Source: Zantedeschia hybrid cultivar
Taxonomy: Eukaryota > Streptophyta > Magnoliopsida > Alismatales > Araceae
Length of the DNA stretch: 64,000 bases
Assembly (NCBI GenBank): GCA_030544215.1
Contig: JARZZO010000006.1
Coordinates: 52,118,501 to 52,182,500 of the forward strand
Reading direction: 5' to 3'
Within the stretch, counting starts at the first letter, position 1. Each line of letters begins with the position of its first letter. A program made the translations under genes and the position numbers. Shown piece after piece: positions 35,253 through 48,200 of this stretch. Below the pieces are notes generated by a model. The model saw nothing but the letters and a program-made list of their open reading frames with translations. It was not told where the DNA came from and searched no databases.

Positions 35253-36450
35253 GTAATCACTTCTCACTTAGACCCACATGACATATATGGGAGAGGTTTA
35301 GCTAGGCACTTTTCTGAGTTGCTGACGTACTAATCCTTGGAGGCTTTACGGCCAATGAAAAGGAGGAAAGTCCAAGACCCCGAATGTGAGTGGTATTGCT
35401 GGTTCGATACATGCGAGGAGACCGACGAAGGGGAGCCTGACAACCCCTACCAACCTGGATTCACCACTGATCTTCTCTAGAGGGGAACCTATTCCCATCA
35501 GGTTTTTACCCTCCATACCCTATTCCACACTCTACTCCTGACCCCGACTTGGTCGAGGGTCATCACTGAAAATATTTCTCGGACTCCGCCCATCATTGTT
35601 ACTTTTCCCCTCGGGACCTGATTTCTCAGATTCCTCTCGATCTTGAGAGGATCTATGATTTGATATGGGACATATTGTTATATGATCCCCCTAATCCTTT
35701 GGCATTGGTGCCATTACCTTCATCTTCGCATCCTCCTCCTTTACATATTCATTCATATTTCATGATTAACACTCAAAATCTCAAAAAAAAAAAAAAAAAG
35801 ACCAATTTGGCAACTCCCTCCTCTTGTATCCTCGTCAAGGAAACATCATATTACTTGTACGAATATACCCCATCGCGTGGGTCACTAGGGTAAGATTCTC
35901 TTCTAGATCTGCTTTGCCCCTCCTCTCGGGAGGATTCACTTGTATCGCATCCTGTATCTCTTGATTTTTATCCTTCTTCGTCATCATTAGATCAGGATAA
36001 AGAGTCTAGCTGTAGGGAGTCTAGTTCTAGGTAGGTTAGTCAAGTTAGGAAGTCTAAGGGTAGACAAGTTCCAGATAGATACCTCCAGGATCTAGCTTTA
36101 AGATGCCTTTTTTGCTCTCAGATTCCCAAGCTATTAGAGAATCCCATTTAGATGCTAGAAGAATGTGAAGTCGATGGGTTAGTCGATGACGGGTATGGGG
36201 TATATGAATTGTTACACGAGAAAGATCCCATTACTGAAGATGAGGAAGATGAGGAGGACGTGGCTGAGGCGTATGCTAGTGGAGTGAAGAGATTTGATGA
36301 ATCCTCAGTCGCCGTAGAAGAGCTTACAAAAGAGATTAATCAAAGAACTGAAGACGAGCCTAAGGTTGTCCTCGTTAGTAAAAATCTTTCTAAAACAGAG
36401 GAGGCAATGGTTCAAGTTCTCAAAGACTATAAGGACACTTTTGCCAAGAG
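35253..36450 (+). pseudogene. Pol linker between protease and reverse transcriptase, element A
   Basis: This corresponds to the 290-residue linker that is open in D (57499-56600). Recognisable parts are LLTYQSLEALRPMKRRKVQDPE near 35320-35390, TDLL.RGTYPHQVF near 35470, LERIYDLIWDILLYDPPNPLALVPLP near 35640-35720 and an acidic stretch EDEEDEEDVAEAYASGVKRFDE near 36237-36300. Compared with D about 480 bases at the start are missing, and stops and indels break it, including a 15-base A run at 35787. I do not recognise a known domain. Confidence 0.6.
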
Positions 36451-37810
36451 CTATGAAGATATGCTGATGTTAGATTCATCCCTAGTGGAGCACCGATTAA
36501 CGTTGAAATCTGGGGCTAGTCCGATCAAACGGAAATTAAGGCGATTCCACCCTCAGATGGCTTTGAAGATGAAAGAAGAGGTCGATAAGCTGCATAAAGC
36601 CAAATTTATTAGAGTTGTCCTCTATCCGCAATGGGTGGCTAATATAGTCCCAGTTATAAAAAAGGATGGGAAGGTCATGATTTGCATTGCCTTCCGAGAT
36701 TTGAATCGGGCTTGTCCTAAAGACGACTTTCCACTACCTCATATAGACATGCTCATTGATAATACAGCTGTTTATGAAACACTATCATTCATGGATGGCT
36801 TCTTAGGGAATAATTAGATTCGCTTGGCAGAAGAGGACCAAGAGAAGACATCGTTCACTACACCTTGGGACACTTATTGTTATGTCGTTATGCCATTTGG
36901 ACTGAAGAATGCTGGAGCCACTTATCAGAGGGCTATGATGGCTATATTCCACGACATGATGCACATTGATCTAGAAGTGTATGTGGATGATCTGTTAGTA
37001 AAATCCGAGACTAAGGCTGAGCATGCCAAAGTATTGGCGAGAGTTTTGGAAAGCTCAAGAGAATATCAGTTAAAGATGAATCCTAATAAATGTGTATTTG
37101 GTATCTCATCAGAGAAGTTGTTAGGATTTATCGTGAGTAAACGGGGCATTGAGATCGATCCTAACAAGGCAAAACCTATTATTGAAATGCCACTTCCCAA
37201 GAATTTGAAAGAACCGAGAGAATTGATTGGCAGGTTGCAATTTATTCGTTGTTTTGTCTCCCAGCACTCACAAAGGTACAAGCCATTTTATGAGCTTACT
37301 AAGCCGGGAGTCAAGTTTGATTGGGACGATAAGTGTCATGAGGCATTTGCATTTGATGGATTGAAGATATATTTGGCAAGTCCTCCTATCTTGAGACCAC
37401 CATCTCTGGACAAGCATTTAGTTCTTTATGTTTCTGTCCTAGATGACGCTGTGGGGGCTGTCCTAGCACAAGAAGATGAAGAAGGAAAGGAGAGGGTAGC
37501 CTATTATCTCTCTAAACTTCTCAACCCCACAAAACAGAGATACACAACCATAGAGAAAACATGTGCTGCATTGGTCTGTGTACTTCAGAAGCTGAAGCAC
37601 TATTTTCTAGCTCATAAAGTCCATATCATCACTAGGATGAATCCCATCAAATTCCTCCTCGAGAAATCTGTTCTCATTAATCGATTAGCACTATGGCAAA
37701 GCTTTATATCTTAATTTGATATCATCTATATTCAGCAGAAAGCAATCAAAGGCTATGCCATTGCAGAACATCTTGCTCATCACCCCCTTCCTCGTTTTGA
37801 TCTAGTCTGA
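36450..37810 (+). pseudogene. Reverse transcriptase and first RNase H of element A
   Basis: The start is LVEHRLTLKSGASPIKRKLRRFHP. Motifs in order: PQWVANIVPVIKKDGKVMICIAFRDLNRACPKDDFPLPHID, FMDGFLGNN then TAG for CAG (36818), YCYVVMPFGLKNAGATYQRAM and catalytic YVDDLLVKSET near 36980, then KCVFGISSEKLLGFIVSKRGIEIDPNKAKPI. The RNase H part has LVLYVSVLDDAVGAVLAQED, YYLSKLLN, YTTIEKTCAALV and LKHYFLAHKVHIIT. A stop (TAA for CAA) follows WQSFIS near 37712 and TGA lies near 37808. The catalytic YVDD is intact, but the frame is not. Confidence 0.85.
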
Positions 37811-38580
37811 TCGGAGTTTTTAGATGAGGAGCTGATGTCCATAGACGGAATTAAAGACGTTATATGGACTCTGCATTTTGACGGAGCTCTGAACACTCAT
37901 GGTAAGGGTATCGGCATCGTTCTGCTATCACTTAAAGGTGTCACCATTCCACACGCCTTTCAGCTTGACTTTTCTGTCACCAACAATATAACTGAATATG
38001 AGGCTCTTCTAGCCAGTCTCGAGGCTGCTCACTTCTATGGTGCCACCAAATTGAGGATTGTAAGTGATAGTCAATTGATCCTTAGCCAAGTGCTCACCAA
38101 ATATCGCACCTTTGATCCCAAACTCAAGCCATATTAAGAACTCACCTTAGCTTATGCCAAGCTTTTTACTAAACTGATCTTCGTCCATGTCCTTCGGAAT
38201 AAAAACATCTTAGCTGATGCTCTAGCTTCTCTTTCATTATCTTTAAATTTCCCAATTAGCAAACAATATGAATCGATCATCGTCCATAGGTGTCTCTCAC
38301 CCGCCGTAAAAGACCCTTCATTCCTTAAGATTAAGGAGAAATTGCTGAAGAAGGTCAGAGATGGAGATATAGTGGAGAAGTGAGAGATCATGCTATTAGA
38401 ATTACAAGAAGAGATGGATGATGAAGATAAACCCTAGTATTTTGAGATTGCCAAATACTGTGAAGATCAATCCTACCCTGAAGAGGCCACAACTGAGGAG
38501 AAAAGGGGTATCAGGAGAGTTGCTTAGAGGTACACCCTAGTTAGAGGAGCACTTTATAAACGAGGTTTTGACGGTGTTCT
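37811..38580 (+). pseudogene. Second, archaeal-type RNase H of element A
   Basis: After a tether the frame WTLHFDGALNTHGKGIGIVLLS (37860 on) has the FDG start of a second RNase H. It is followed by NNITEYEALLASLEAA (E residue), IVSDSQLILSQV (D residue) and ILADALASL. A second archaeal-type RNase H downstream of the usual one is characteristic of Tat-lineage Ty3/gypsy elements. Stops: TAA for CAA near 38135, a TGA near 38381, TAG for TGG near 38435 and TAG for CAG near 38526. Confidence 0.75.
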
Positions 38581-39691
38581 TCTGAGATGCTTGGATAAAG
38601 ATGAGATTTGGAAGACTATGGAAGGAGCTCATGCTGGAATTTGTGGTGGCCACGTTAATAGACAGATGTTATCAAAGAAGATCTTTAGACAAGGATTCTA
38701 CTGGCCAACCATGGAAGAAGACTGTATAGGGTATGTTCGTAGGTGTGCTAAGTGTCAACTTCATGCTGACAAGATCCATTCCCCCACATCTTCACTCCAT
38801 CCTATTTCCTACTTATGCCCTTTCTCCATGTAGGCTTTCAACATCATTGGACCTCTCGGTGATCATAATTCCGACATTAAGCAGAAATCCTTCATTCTCA
38901 CGGCAATGGAATATTTCACTAAGTGGACAGAAGCCGAAGCTGACGCGGAAGTCAAAGCATCAACAGTCTGCAAGTTTATCATGAAGAACATCATCACAAG
39001 ATTCGGAATTCCAAGCACCATCGTCACCGACAATGGGTCACAGTTCATATCACAAGAATTGAAGGATCTTTGCAATAGGTATAAAATTGCATTACATCAT
39101 TCGTCTCCATATTATCCGCAAGGCAATGGCCAAGCAGAGGCAACTAATAAGACCTTGACAAAAATTATCATGAAAACGTCTGAATCTAATAAGTTCTCCG
39201 ACTGGCCAAAGAAATTATTGGAGGCTTTGTGGGTATACCGAACTTCAATCCGCATGCCCACTGGACAGATTCCATATTCCTTAACATTCGGAATGGAGGC
39301 GGTAGTTCTATATGAAGTCTTCATCCCGTCCTTAAGAGTACAATTGAATAAGGAGTTCTCCCTTGATGAGCATCGCTCTGTACTCCTCGCTCAATTGGAA
39401 CTTTTAGACGAGAAATGATGGTCAACCGCTAATCATGCACGAGTATATCAAAATAGACTAGCACATTTTTATCAAAAGAAAGTCATTGAACGGAAATTCA
39501 AAGTTGGTGAAATGGTTGTTAAAAGAATCTTCATAAAACCTAGTGGTCCACATTCTAAGCTCCAACCCAACTGGGAAGGACCTTATGTTATCTCGCATGT
39601 TTTTCCTGATAATGCCTATCGCTTAGTTAACACAAAAGGGCAAGAGTTAACTCATCCCTAAAATGGTATCTATCTTAAGAAGTACAACCCT
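38581..39691 (+). pseudogene. Integrase of element A
   Basis: An HHCC zinc-binding start (HAGICGGHVNRQM..., YVRRCAKCQLHADK) is followed by the core. The first catalytic Asp lies in AFNIIGPLG, where D has AFDIIGPLG, so this Asp is Asn in A. The second is in IVTDNGSQFISQEL and the Glu in GNGQAEATNKTL. The C-terminal GPY/F module reads KLQPNWEGPYVISHVF. No chromodomain follows. TAG replaces TGG at SM.AF (near 38832) and TGA is at 39416. The changed Asp and the stops make it inactive. Confidence 0.85.
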
Positions 39692-40297
39692 TAGGTTAAA
39701 GAGTCGATTAGCATGGTTCAAGGACCAGTGTGGTCTGAAAATTTGAAAACTCAATTTCCCTTGTTAGTCTTTGATAATCTAATTCAAATGTATTATTGCA
39801 CACACAAACACGTTTGGTTCGTGAGTAACAAGAGATGCGAAGCCCAAAGAATACCGAAAATCTGACTGAGATTTTCAGTGAGCATTTGCATGCAAAAATA
39901 TTTTAATTAGCATTTGTCTGCTAAGTCATGTGTGTTGCATTCTTTTTAATTATCAGTGAGCATTTGCATGCATGTGTGTTGCATTTTACCATTTGTTTCT
40001 CCTTTAATTGTCTTTATTTGCCTTCATTAAATAAAGGCTTCGCCCATTGACCCTTCTACTAAGGATAGGATCAAGTAGCCAGTTACCTAACCAGGTAAGG
40101 GGCTAAGCCTGAACAGATATTTAATTTGTTTGTTCAAGCCATGTACAGGTACGAAAAGCAAGATAATAGAGAAAAGTACAAATACAATTCGAGTATGAAG
40201 AAACTCCCTTCATATATCAAAAGAGTTTGTGTACAAGTGTATGAGTCCATCCACAAGACTTCAAAAAAAAAAAAAAAAAAAAAGGGATACATAATGG
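39692..40297 (+). other. Spacer between integrase and PMD gene in A
   Basis: The spacer is non-coding. CAGTGAGCATTTGCATGCA occurs twice (near 39880 and 39955). A block around GGATCAAGTAGCCAGTTACC and AACCAGGTAAGGGGCTAAG (40070-40107) precedes a 21-base A run (40262-40282). This is where sense gag-pol transcripts could end and where the antisense PMD gene ends. Confidence 0.5.
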
Positions 40298-43200
40298 CAG
40301 CCCTCACGGCTAACTCTCACTCGCCCCCTCATCAAGCTGACTTTGGGCCTCGTCTAATCTGTCTGGCCCATGAGTCGGTGGCGGTGGTGGTCCCATGGTG
40401 CTCGGCCCAGCTTGGCCAAAAGATATTGCGATGCTTACTGTAAATGCGCTTGTCTGCCCTCGATCCAGTGCTCGTTGTCGACCATGCTGATAATGGGCCT
40501 CCACACTCTAGCGCTCGTGCTCCGCTATTGAAAGTCGGCCCTGGAGGCATTGAACCTCCGCCATCAGCTGAACCCGGTCCCGGTCTCGCTCCTTGGTCAG
40601 AATCTCCAGACGCATCTGGAGGCGTGATACTTCGCGAGGGAGATCACTTGTGGAGAGCCTCGCCAGCTGCTCCTCCAACTCAGTGACGCAGGTTGCTCTA
40701 CTTCGAGCCTCCTCGAGAGCTTGACAGAGCTCTTGAACCTGCAGCAGAAGACATTGTCAGTCAACTAATCAAGCAAGTGAAGAATACCATGCAGAAATGA
40801 AGAAAGCAAGTTGAAGGCTGACCTGGGCAGCAGCGTCATCCTCAGCCTAGGTGGCTCGGAGGATGCCTAGGGCCAACTGACTCCGCAAGTCAGTAATGGC
40901 GGCCTCGTGAGCAGCACTGGAAGATGGGCTGGCAGTAGCAGAGGATGAAGGAGGAGCCGCGTGAGTGTAAGCGGCGTGCTGTAACAGAAGGGAGACCACC
41001 GTCAGTGTGTCAGTGTCGAAACAATTTAATAATAAAAGGATACATTCATAATTCATGTTTCATTCATGCATGTTGCACTTACCAGTTCATTCAACTCTTT
41101 CTGAACTTGTTCTAATTGGGCCTCGGTGTCTTGGAGATGGCCCCAGAGTGTGATGATGGTGGCGTCCCGTGCATCCTGCACATTCATACCATATCATGTC
41201 ATACATTCACAAATATAAGCAAGATAATTAATAAAATAAAAGAAGCATTCATGTCATGCATATCATGTCACTTACATCGAGAGGACAGAGTAGCTGGAGG
41301 GGGGCCGCATAGTGGGTCCGGTAGCATTGGAGGTAAGCATCGCTGCCCACCGCCTGCGACTCCACCGGTATCCTATACCGATGCCAGTCATCCCACTGAT
41401 CTGGGAATTTGGCGTTCTAGTCGGTGTAGGCTTGCTTGCCCCGCATGGTCCTCCCGATCCCCTTCGGGATCTCCTCCTCCACCCACTCCTGATATAGCCC
41501 CAGTGTCCGCATCACCAGCCTCAGGCACAAGAGGGCTATCTCGTTCATGTAGTGTAGCCACACCTGGCACCCGAATCGGCCCCGCCCCTACTCTATCCAG
41601 GACTGTCCTGCATCGTCGATACCAAGGTACGGACGTCAGATAACCTGCATTCATATAGGTTAGTCACATTGCATTTCATATGAAAATAATAATAAAAATC
41701 AACAAGTCATGTTTTAATAAACATCTAACATTTAAATCATCAATCAAATATGCAGTTAAATGATTAACAAATAAATGTCAATTTAACAAATATGCACTTA
41801 AACGTTTAACAAAACAATTAACTAATAATTAAGCATTTTAACAACATTCCAATAAAATAGATAATTAATCAAGCATTCTAATAACCTGAAAAATAACAAT
41901 GGCAAGAAAAGAATTAAAACTCACCAGAAGCTCTGGGTAGTCAAGAAATTGACGGCGGAGAGCCGTCAACTGATGATGTTGTGGCTCTTTGTCCACCATC
42001 GGATGCCAACGCCGGGCAAGTGGGACTGCTGCCGGCTGTGAGGATGGCCTCGCTCGGCCCAAGAGAAAATAATAATTACTCCATATCTGCATAAAAGAAC
42101 ATACATGTTAGAATCATTATATGCATTGCATTATAAACATTTAATGAAATGAACAGATCTAAAACAAATTAAATACATGGAGGAATGGCGCGAAGTCGGT
42201 CTGGTGTGATGGCGGAAAGATCTGTGAAGAGATGAGCCAGAAGGGCTGCACCCCAAGCATACTCGCCTAATCTATCAGGGTCAGAAAGAAGACTCAAGAA
42301 ACGACAGTGGATGTAGTCGCCCTTGGTCCCGAACAAGAGTCTACCGAAGAAGAAGGCTAAGAACCTCCTAAGGTCCCTATCCGCTCTAGCCCTATAAGAG
42401 GGATACTGGCAATACACCTTGCTAGCCGCCTTGGCTAGTCTCGATCTCAACTCAGCCCGGGACTCATCAGTCTGTTGCCTAGGCTCCTCTAGTCCTAGGG
42501 ATCTCTCTACTACCGTCCTAAGGAGAGTCCGGCTCTCTCGACCCTCTAGCCCAGTCACATCAAGTCCTAGCAACTCCTGAGCTAGTCCATGGCAGTCGGG
42601 ATAGGTAATCCCGCTTACTGCCCTACCTTCTACCCGAAGGCTGGTAATCCTACACACGTCCTCGAGGCTGGGGATCATATGTCCCCAGGGCATCAGAAAT
42701 GTCCTGCTCTCAGCATGCCATCGCTCTCTTAATACCTGTAGAAGGACGAAGTCGATCCAAAATGGCTCTATCTCTAAGATCTCTCGGAACCCCATCTCTG
42801 TCGCGCCTTCTGGAAATCAGGAAGACCACAGTATGTCGCTACCACTAGGTCCCATGATATCCTGCTCCTCATTGTCCCCTGTAATTTTGAAATAATTCAT
42901 TAAATTTGTCGCCAGGGCATTAATAATCATTTTTTAAAAATAATAATAATAATTATCTACTTTTTTTAAATGCGTCAGGGTTTAAGGACGCGTTTCAAAA
43001 GGCTTCCCTGTCCTCAGACACCTTTCACCACAGGTTTCGAGAACTTGTGGCCGAGCACCTATTTTCCCCCAAAAATTGGAATTTAACATATAAAAGGAGT
43101 GTTCTTGAGACTTACCAAGCGTGGGCCGGCTGCCTAGCCCGGTGCCGCCTGCGTTGCACCCTCTTAAGCCGTGGGTGGGAGCTCCTCAGCCTCCATAAAG

Positions 43201-43337
43201 GCCGCTACCTCAGCGAGCTCCATCGTTGCCTCACCAGCTATTCCGGAAGTTTCCTCGTCCTCGAGCAATTCTACCACCTTGATGGCGGAAACCCGTCGGC
43301 GTTTCCCACCGAGCCGGCTAGGTCCTCCTTGTTCCAT
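40298..43337 (-). pseudogene. Antisense plant mobile domain (PMD) gene of element A, about 7 exons
   Basis: Exon 1 (43337 to about 43119) starts MEQGGPSRLGGKRRRVSAIK and ends at CTTG^GTAAGT. Exon 2 (about 42809 to 42180) carries the PMD core: FWIDFVLLQVLRERWHAESR, TFLMPWGHMIPSLEDVCRI, LRVEGRAVSG, then CQYPSYRARADRDLRRFLAFFFGRLLFGTKGD and WGAALLAHLFTDLSA. Later exons (about 42088-41926, 41643-41276, 41175-41081, 40979-40826, 40740-40298) have mostly canonical GT/AG borders and encode QVWLHYMNEIALLCLRLVMRT, DQWDDWHRYRIPVES, a Ser/Ala-rich part and a long coiled coil (VQELCQALEEARSRATCVTE). Five in-frame stops (41639, 41591, 41419, 40848, 40510) fit TGG to TAG or TGA; exon 1 has two more. PMD proteins of the MAIN/MAIL1 type act in transposon silencing and genome stability, and PMD is known inside mobile elements. 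Here it runs opposite to gag-pol. Confidence 0.75.
42967..43002. repeat. CGTC hairpin inside PMD intron 1
   Basis: AAATGCGTCAGGG...GGACGCGTTT forms an isolated palindrome in the intron between PMD exons 1 and 2, so it is present in non-coding but not in coding parts of this gene. Confidence 0.65.
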
Positions 43338-43601
43338 CGTAAAGGGAAGTGAAAGAGAGAGAGGGAACCGAGTGGAAGAGAGGAGTTTTGGAGAAAAGAA
43401 GAAAGAGAGAGCCCAAGAGAGTGAAGAGATGAGAAAGGAGGTGGCGGAGAAGGTCGCTGGAGTTGGAGAAGTTACTGGAGTCGCCATAGAAGGAAGAAAA
43501 CCGCTGGAACCCACGGTGATCGCCAGAGAGGGAGGAGAGAGAAAGTGGAGAGGAGAATAAGGAAGAAAGGGGCTCGGGCTTGCGCAATCCCTGTTTGAGT
43601 T
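43338..43601 (-). other. Purine-rich leader in front of PMD exon 1
   Basis: The plus strand is GA-rich, so the transcript sense (minus) is CT-rich. It matches 5100-5330 of F and, in part, 23970-24080 of B. It contains TGGCGATCACCGTGGG (minus, 43525 to 43510), close to the primer-binding site of the host element family. It may be the promoter or leader of the PMD gene. Confidence 0.45.
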
Positions 43602-43945
43602 GGTTAAATCGTGTCTTGAGATACCGACGCCATTCAGTGACGCACAAATTGAGGCGACAACAGAAATTTTTTGAAATTAGTGAAACGCGTCTCTCATGGG
43701 CGATGCCTTTTGTATTTCACTACCTCTTTTGGTCAGGTCCATACCACGGAAAATATGGAAGAATCCTTATTCGCGTCTCCCGTACGAGATGTTATTTAGG
43801 CAGTTACCGCCATTAAATTTATGGAAAAATAGGGGAGAGAAAGAGAAAGGCGTCTCACTTACAAGACGCGATTTAGACTTTTAAGGGATTAAATTCTTAT
43901 TGTATCTGATTGAAAAGCGTCTTTCTGAGTCGACGCGATTTGAAT
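43602..43945. repeat. Five CGTC hairpins between PMD and ORF1 of A
   Basis: Units lie at about 43602-43640, 43679-43712, 43768-43802, 43846-43880 and 43911-43945, spaced 65-89 bp. The cluster is at the same place as in F and B. Confidence 0.8.
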
Positions 43946-44117
43946 TAAATAAGTCCGAATTTTGATATTTTAAGAAAAAATCATAATTTCACTCAAGGAA
44001 AAATTACAGAAAAAAATTGCAAAATATTAAGGGATGATCTTTATTGTAATAAGGGATGATTCTTCATTGAAAATAAAATCAAAATACATCAAGTTGGAAG
44101 ATAAGGATGAAGAGCTT

Positions 44118-45220
44118 TCAAGGACGAATCTTCATAAGCTCCTTTACATATGTTTTCCATAATTCTCGATTAGCTTCATGAGTAAGTTTAGCATAACGGG
44201 TGAAGCCGATGTTCCAAAGAGTAGCTATGAGCTCAGTCACTTCAAAATCTTCGTCAGTTCCCGATGCACACTTCTTGATTAGGGAAAAAGAAGATATTTA
44301 TGGAAATTCATAGCATGGCATGCTGAGTTGAGGATGATAGCGATGTGGATTATAGAGAATGAGCTCGGTCGCTCCGATCAGTCGGAAATCTGTACCAGTA
44401 CCACGGTGCACTTGAACCGCCTTCTCCATGAGAGCAAGCGACATGGATTCAAATTCAGTTCTTGGCATATTCTTGAAATAAGTGTGCCAGTCAGCTTGAG
44501 TCTTGAGGTTGGGCACTTGATTGGTCATGTTGTCATTGAACTTCACAATATTGAAGATATGGAAGATAGGACTTCGTTGGTACATTTGGGATATCTTTGG
44601 AACCTTTTCTTCATTGTGGTTGAACTTGAAGTGGAATTCTACCTACAAAGCTAAGAGAAGCATGCTACCATAAGGAGGTTGGCCTGTAGAAGCTGTAGAG
44701 AGTCCACTATAGAGGTAGGCTAAAACCATTGTGCTGATTTGCTTTCCCTCGAAAATCCCATGGATTGCGCCTATCTAATCATCTTCTAAAACATTGTTTT
44801 GGGTAGGGAATAGTACAACTCCAGCTAAGTATGTGGTGAACGCCTTCATCACGTTCTCTGTTTCTTCATCCTTGAGATCTTCAATCTTTTTCAGAGTCCA
44901 TTCATCTAATTTGGCAAGATTGATCCCCTTCTTAGTAAGACAACCTTGAATTTCCCTTGGATTCTCCACAATCTTTTCCAACAATTGTTGACCTGTGATT
45001 CTTTCCCTCATGTGCATCATATCACTCAAAGCCAGTTCATCATTGTTGATCTTGAAATTAGGAAGGCCCAATAAGAGTTCGGTTTCTTCAAGAAGGATAG
45101 TGGCTTCGAATATGGCAAAAAGAAAGGTATGAGTTTGTGGATGCCACAATTCGATTAAAGCGCCCATTGCAGCCCAATCTATGCATGCGCTCTTGTAATG
45201 TTTGGCATGGATGATCAATT
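44118..45220 (-). pseudogene. Antisense ORF1 of element A, exon 2 main part
   Basis: Reading from 45220 downward: HAKHYKSACIDWAAMGALIELWHPQTHTFLFAIFEATILLEETELLLGLP, then RITGQQLLEKIVENPREIQG, EWTLKKIEDLKDEETENVMKAFTTYLAG, a stop near 44776, YLYSGLSTASTGQPP, a stop after LLLAL near 44642, NMTNQVPNLKTQADWHTYF, and a C-terminus ..THEANRELWKTYVKEL ending at TGA 44118. Exon 1 and the start of exon 2 lie beyond solo LTR Z at 49062-49407. B and F hold the same gene. Function is unknown; DUF7745 / PMD-like by recall. Confidence 0.65.
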
Positions 45221-48200
45221 TGTTACGCCCCGGATCCAGTTCATTTTTTAAAAAAAAAAAAAACTCGGAATCCAACCACGTAATCTCAGAACAAATTCCA
45301 CCATAATGAACAAATATGAGAGCTAAACAATCACAAGACGATTTTAAATAAATGTCATAACTATCAAGTAACCCAAAATATCCAAATATAGCCAATACCA
45401 AAGTTCACAAATTACAATTTCCATCAATGGTGTATAAATTCTCAATCTCACCAAATACAGAAAAATACATCAATCTCTCATTATCCCTATTACATCAAGT
45501 CTAAGAAAGTTATATATTTCAATCTAATAACCTCCTGAAGATATCAAATGCCTCAATCAGAAGTCTTCTTAGATTCTAGATTCTCTTTCTCAGACTTTGA
45601 AAATATTAATAGGGTTTATGAGTACAATCACTCAGTAGGCTTTAAACAATCCACATGACTTAACATATAGTAAACTTTACAAATCACATTATACAATTAT
45701 ACTAAATATGATCTTACACAGTTCTACATATATCTCAATTAAGAATATGATACAAAATATGATCAAATATAAACTTATCAAATCAAATGTTTTTTCTAAT
45801 AATATAAATTGACCAACTAACATATAGCATATATGGCATGATCGAACTCATATAAGACATATCAAATTCTACTAGCCATGATCATAATGTATCACATCAA
45901 ATTGTCAGGGTGTTACATATCGCCGTCCCCTGAGCATATGTCATATCAAATAGCAAATATCATGGCGTAGTAGCTTATCAAATCCGATTCATGTTATGGA
46001 TCATATAGTTAAGACAGATTCATATGATTGCAAAGGGATAGCTGAACAGGATGATTAAAAGATTCAAATGACTAAGCTGAATTTAAATGAACATATGGAC
46101 TAAGGATTTCAGATTTATGGCATATGATGCAAAGGTCTTGGTTACTACGTAGAACCGAGGAGTCTAAGTCACACCCAACCCCAAACTGCCAGGGGATTAC
46201 ATATTGCCGTTCCTTGGTTTTAGCCGGTCGGAAATCAGGATTCCACTTGTTTGCCCTTGGGTTTCAAACAAAATACCCTATCCAATATGAATGCTTATAA
46301 TGGAATCAAGCCAAATATCTCCTTAAGATGGCAATGTCCAAGAAAAGTCAAATAATTATGGCACAATCAGATTAACAGAGATCAAAGGATGACAAAATAT
46401 GAGCATAGATCTGAAAATTGAATTATCAAATTAATACGTACATATAAGAGTTAAAATATATACTTTTATATACAAAATAGCCACTTAGCGAGTCATCATG
46501 GTCACATATAAAGCTAATCAAAATAGATTGCTGGATAGAAAAAATAGTCAAAGGAATTTTCTTAAAATTTTCAGAATAACAAACATATTTTTCGGCCATC
46601 AAAACTAATCTTTAGAGCTAACAAATCAACAAATAGACCGAATAATACCAAACAAATTCAAAAAATTATCAAACTTGAAGGACATGTCAAAAAGATCATA
46701 TGTAAAGTGTATACAAAGTTTCATCAATTTCTGGATTGGTTTGATATGATTTTGGATTCTCACTTCGATTCGGAGAATCCGACTTAAATTGAATTCTAGC
46801 AAATCAAAACAGAGGGCAAACTGAATAGCAAACAGAACCATAAAATTTACAAACTTTTTAGATCAGTCAAGGCTATTACAAAAAAGGTCTTTACAAAATT
46901 TGGTATGATTTGGACATGAATCAAGTAAGATATAGGATTCGCAAGTTGAGATTTCAAAACTGCCAGGACAGATTATATAGTTTGAGAAGCATATTGCGGA
47001 ATAAATACCAAAAGAACTCTTAAAATTATGAAATTTATTGAGCATGAAGAGAACCTAAACAATAGATTGTTGTCCAAATTTTATCTCTATTAGGCATCAG
47101 ACCAAGGAGAACAAACATCTGTAACTCGTGTGACCATAATTAGAAACAGAACATATTGAACATACAAATTACATAGGCTGAGATAATAATTATGGAATAA
47201 ATAGAAAAAAAGATCACAAAAATCTTAAACTTGAATATCATGAAATAGAAATATATATAAAAGTTCTTACTAATTTATTTAATTTTAAAAACTTTCAAAA
47301 ATAATATAATTTTGTAATACAAAATAGATTATGTGTACAATTATCCACTTACCTCTTGAAGAAAGACCAGCTCTTGGTTCTCCTATGACTTCCTTTCTAT
47401 TTATGTATGATTTCTTCTTCCTCTAAACTCTTCTTCACATTATCTAAGTTCTTCCCCAATAATACAAAACATGGATTAGAATCAAATTTTCAAAACAAAT
47501 AACCATGAACAACTCTATTCTCTTAAGAACACCATATGAACTTACCCTTAGAAGAGAGCTGTATGCTATAGAGCTTGAGCATGACCTCAAATCTCTATTT
47601 ATACTTATTTACTCTCCGAATATAACCACCAACACTCTCTTTATTTGCTAGAGTCTAACTCCTACTCCCCATAACTTAATCTCCAAGTTAAAGTCACTTC
47701 CTAGTGCAAATCGGACTCTGCTCACGCTACCTGCAGTTTCCTTTTCTAAAGACCATTAAATTCAGCTCCTTAAGCATCCGAATTAAGAAAAATGTTCTCC
47801 TATAAAGGTTTAAAAATTTTTATTACCTTTCCAATTCAACCAATCTCACTATTTTTGGACCTCTATACAAAAGGATATGCCTATTTTACTGACCTTATGT
47901 CCTGAGTACTCCAAATTCAGAAATATGACAGATTTCCTTCATGTGTAAAGATATCCTGATTCTGATAAGAAAACGACTTATTTTAAATATGTGTTATTCA
48001 TAAAACTCTTATAATTTTGAGTCATAGTTCTAATGGTCATCGTCTTACTTAATTATTAAGTTTATACACGGAGTTATGGTTAAAATACTAGGACTATGTT
48101 AAGTAAATCTGTGTACAAAATTCTAGTCTAAGTAGGATTCCAGTTATGACTTTCTACCAATTAATTAGAATCTTAATTATATTTAAATTTGTTATATTTT

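Noticed and set aside
40262..40282. Poly(A) tail of a retroposed gene
   Set aside because: The run is on the plus strand, while the adjacent PMD gene is on the minus strand and has introns, so it is not a processed copy.
40298..43337. PMD gene as an ordinary host gene
   Set aside because: It lies within element A between integrase and 3' LTR, and element F holds its exon 1 at the same relative place.
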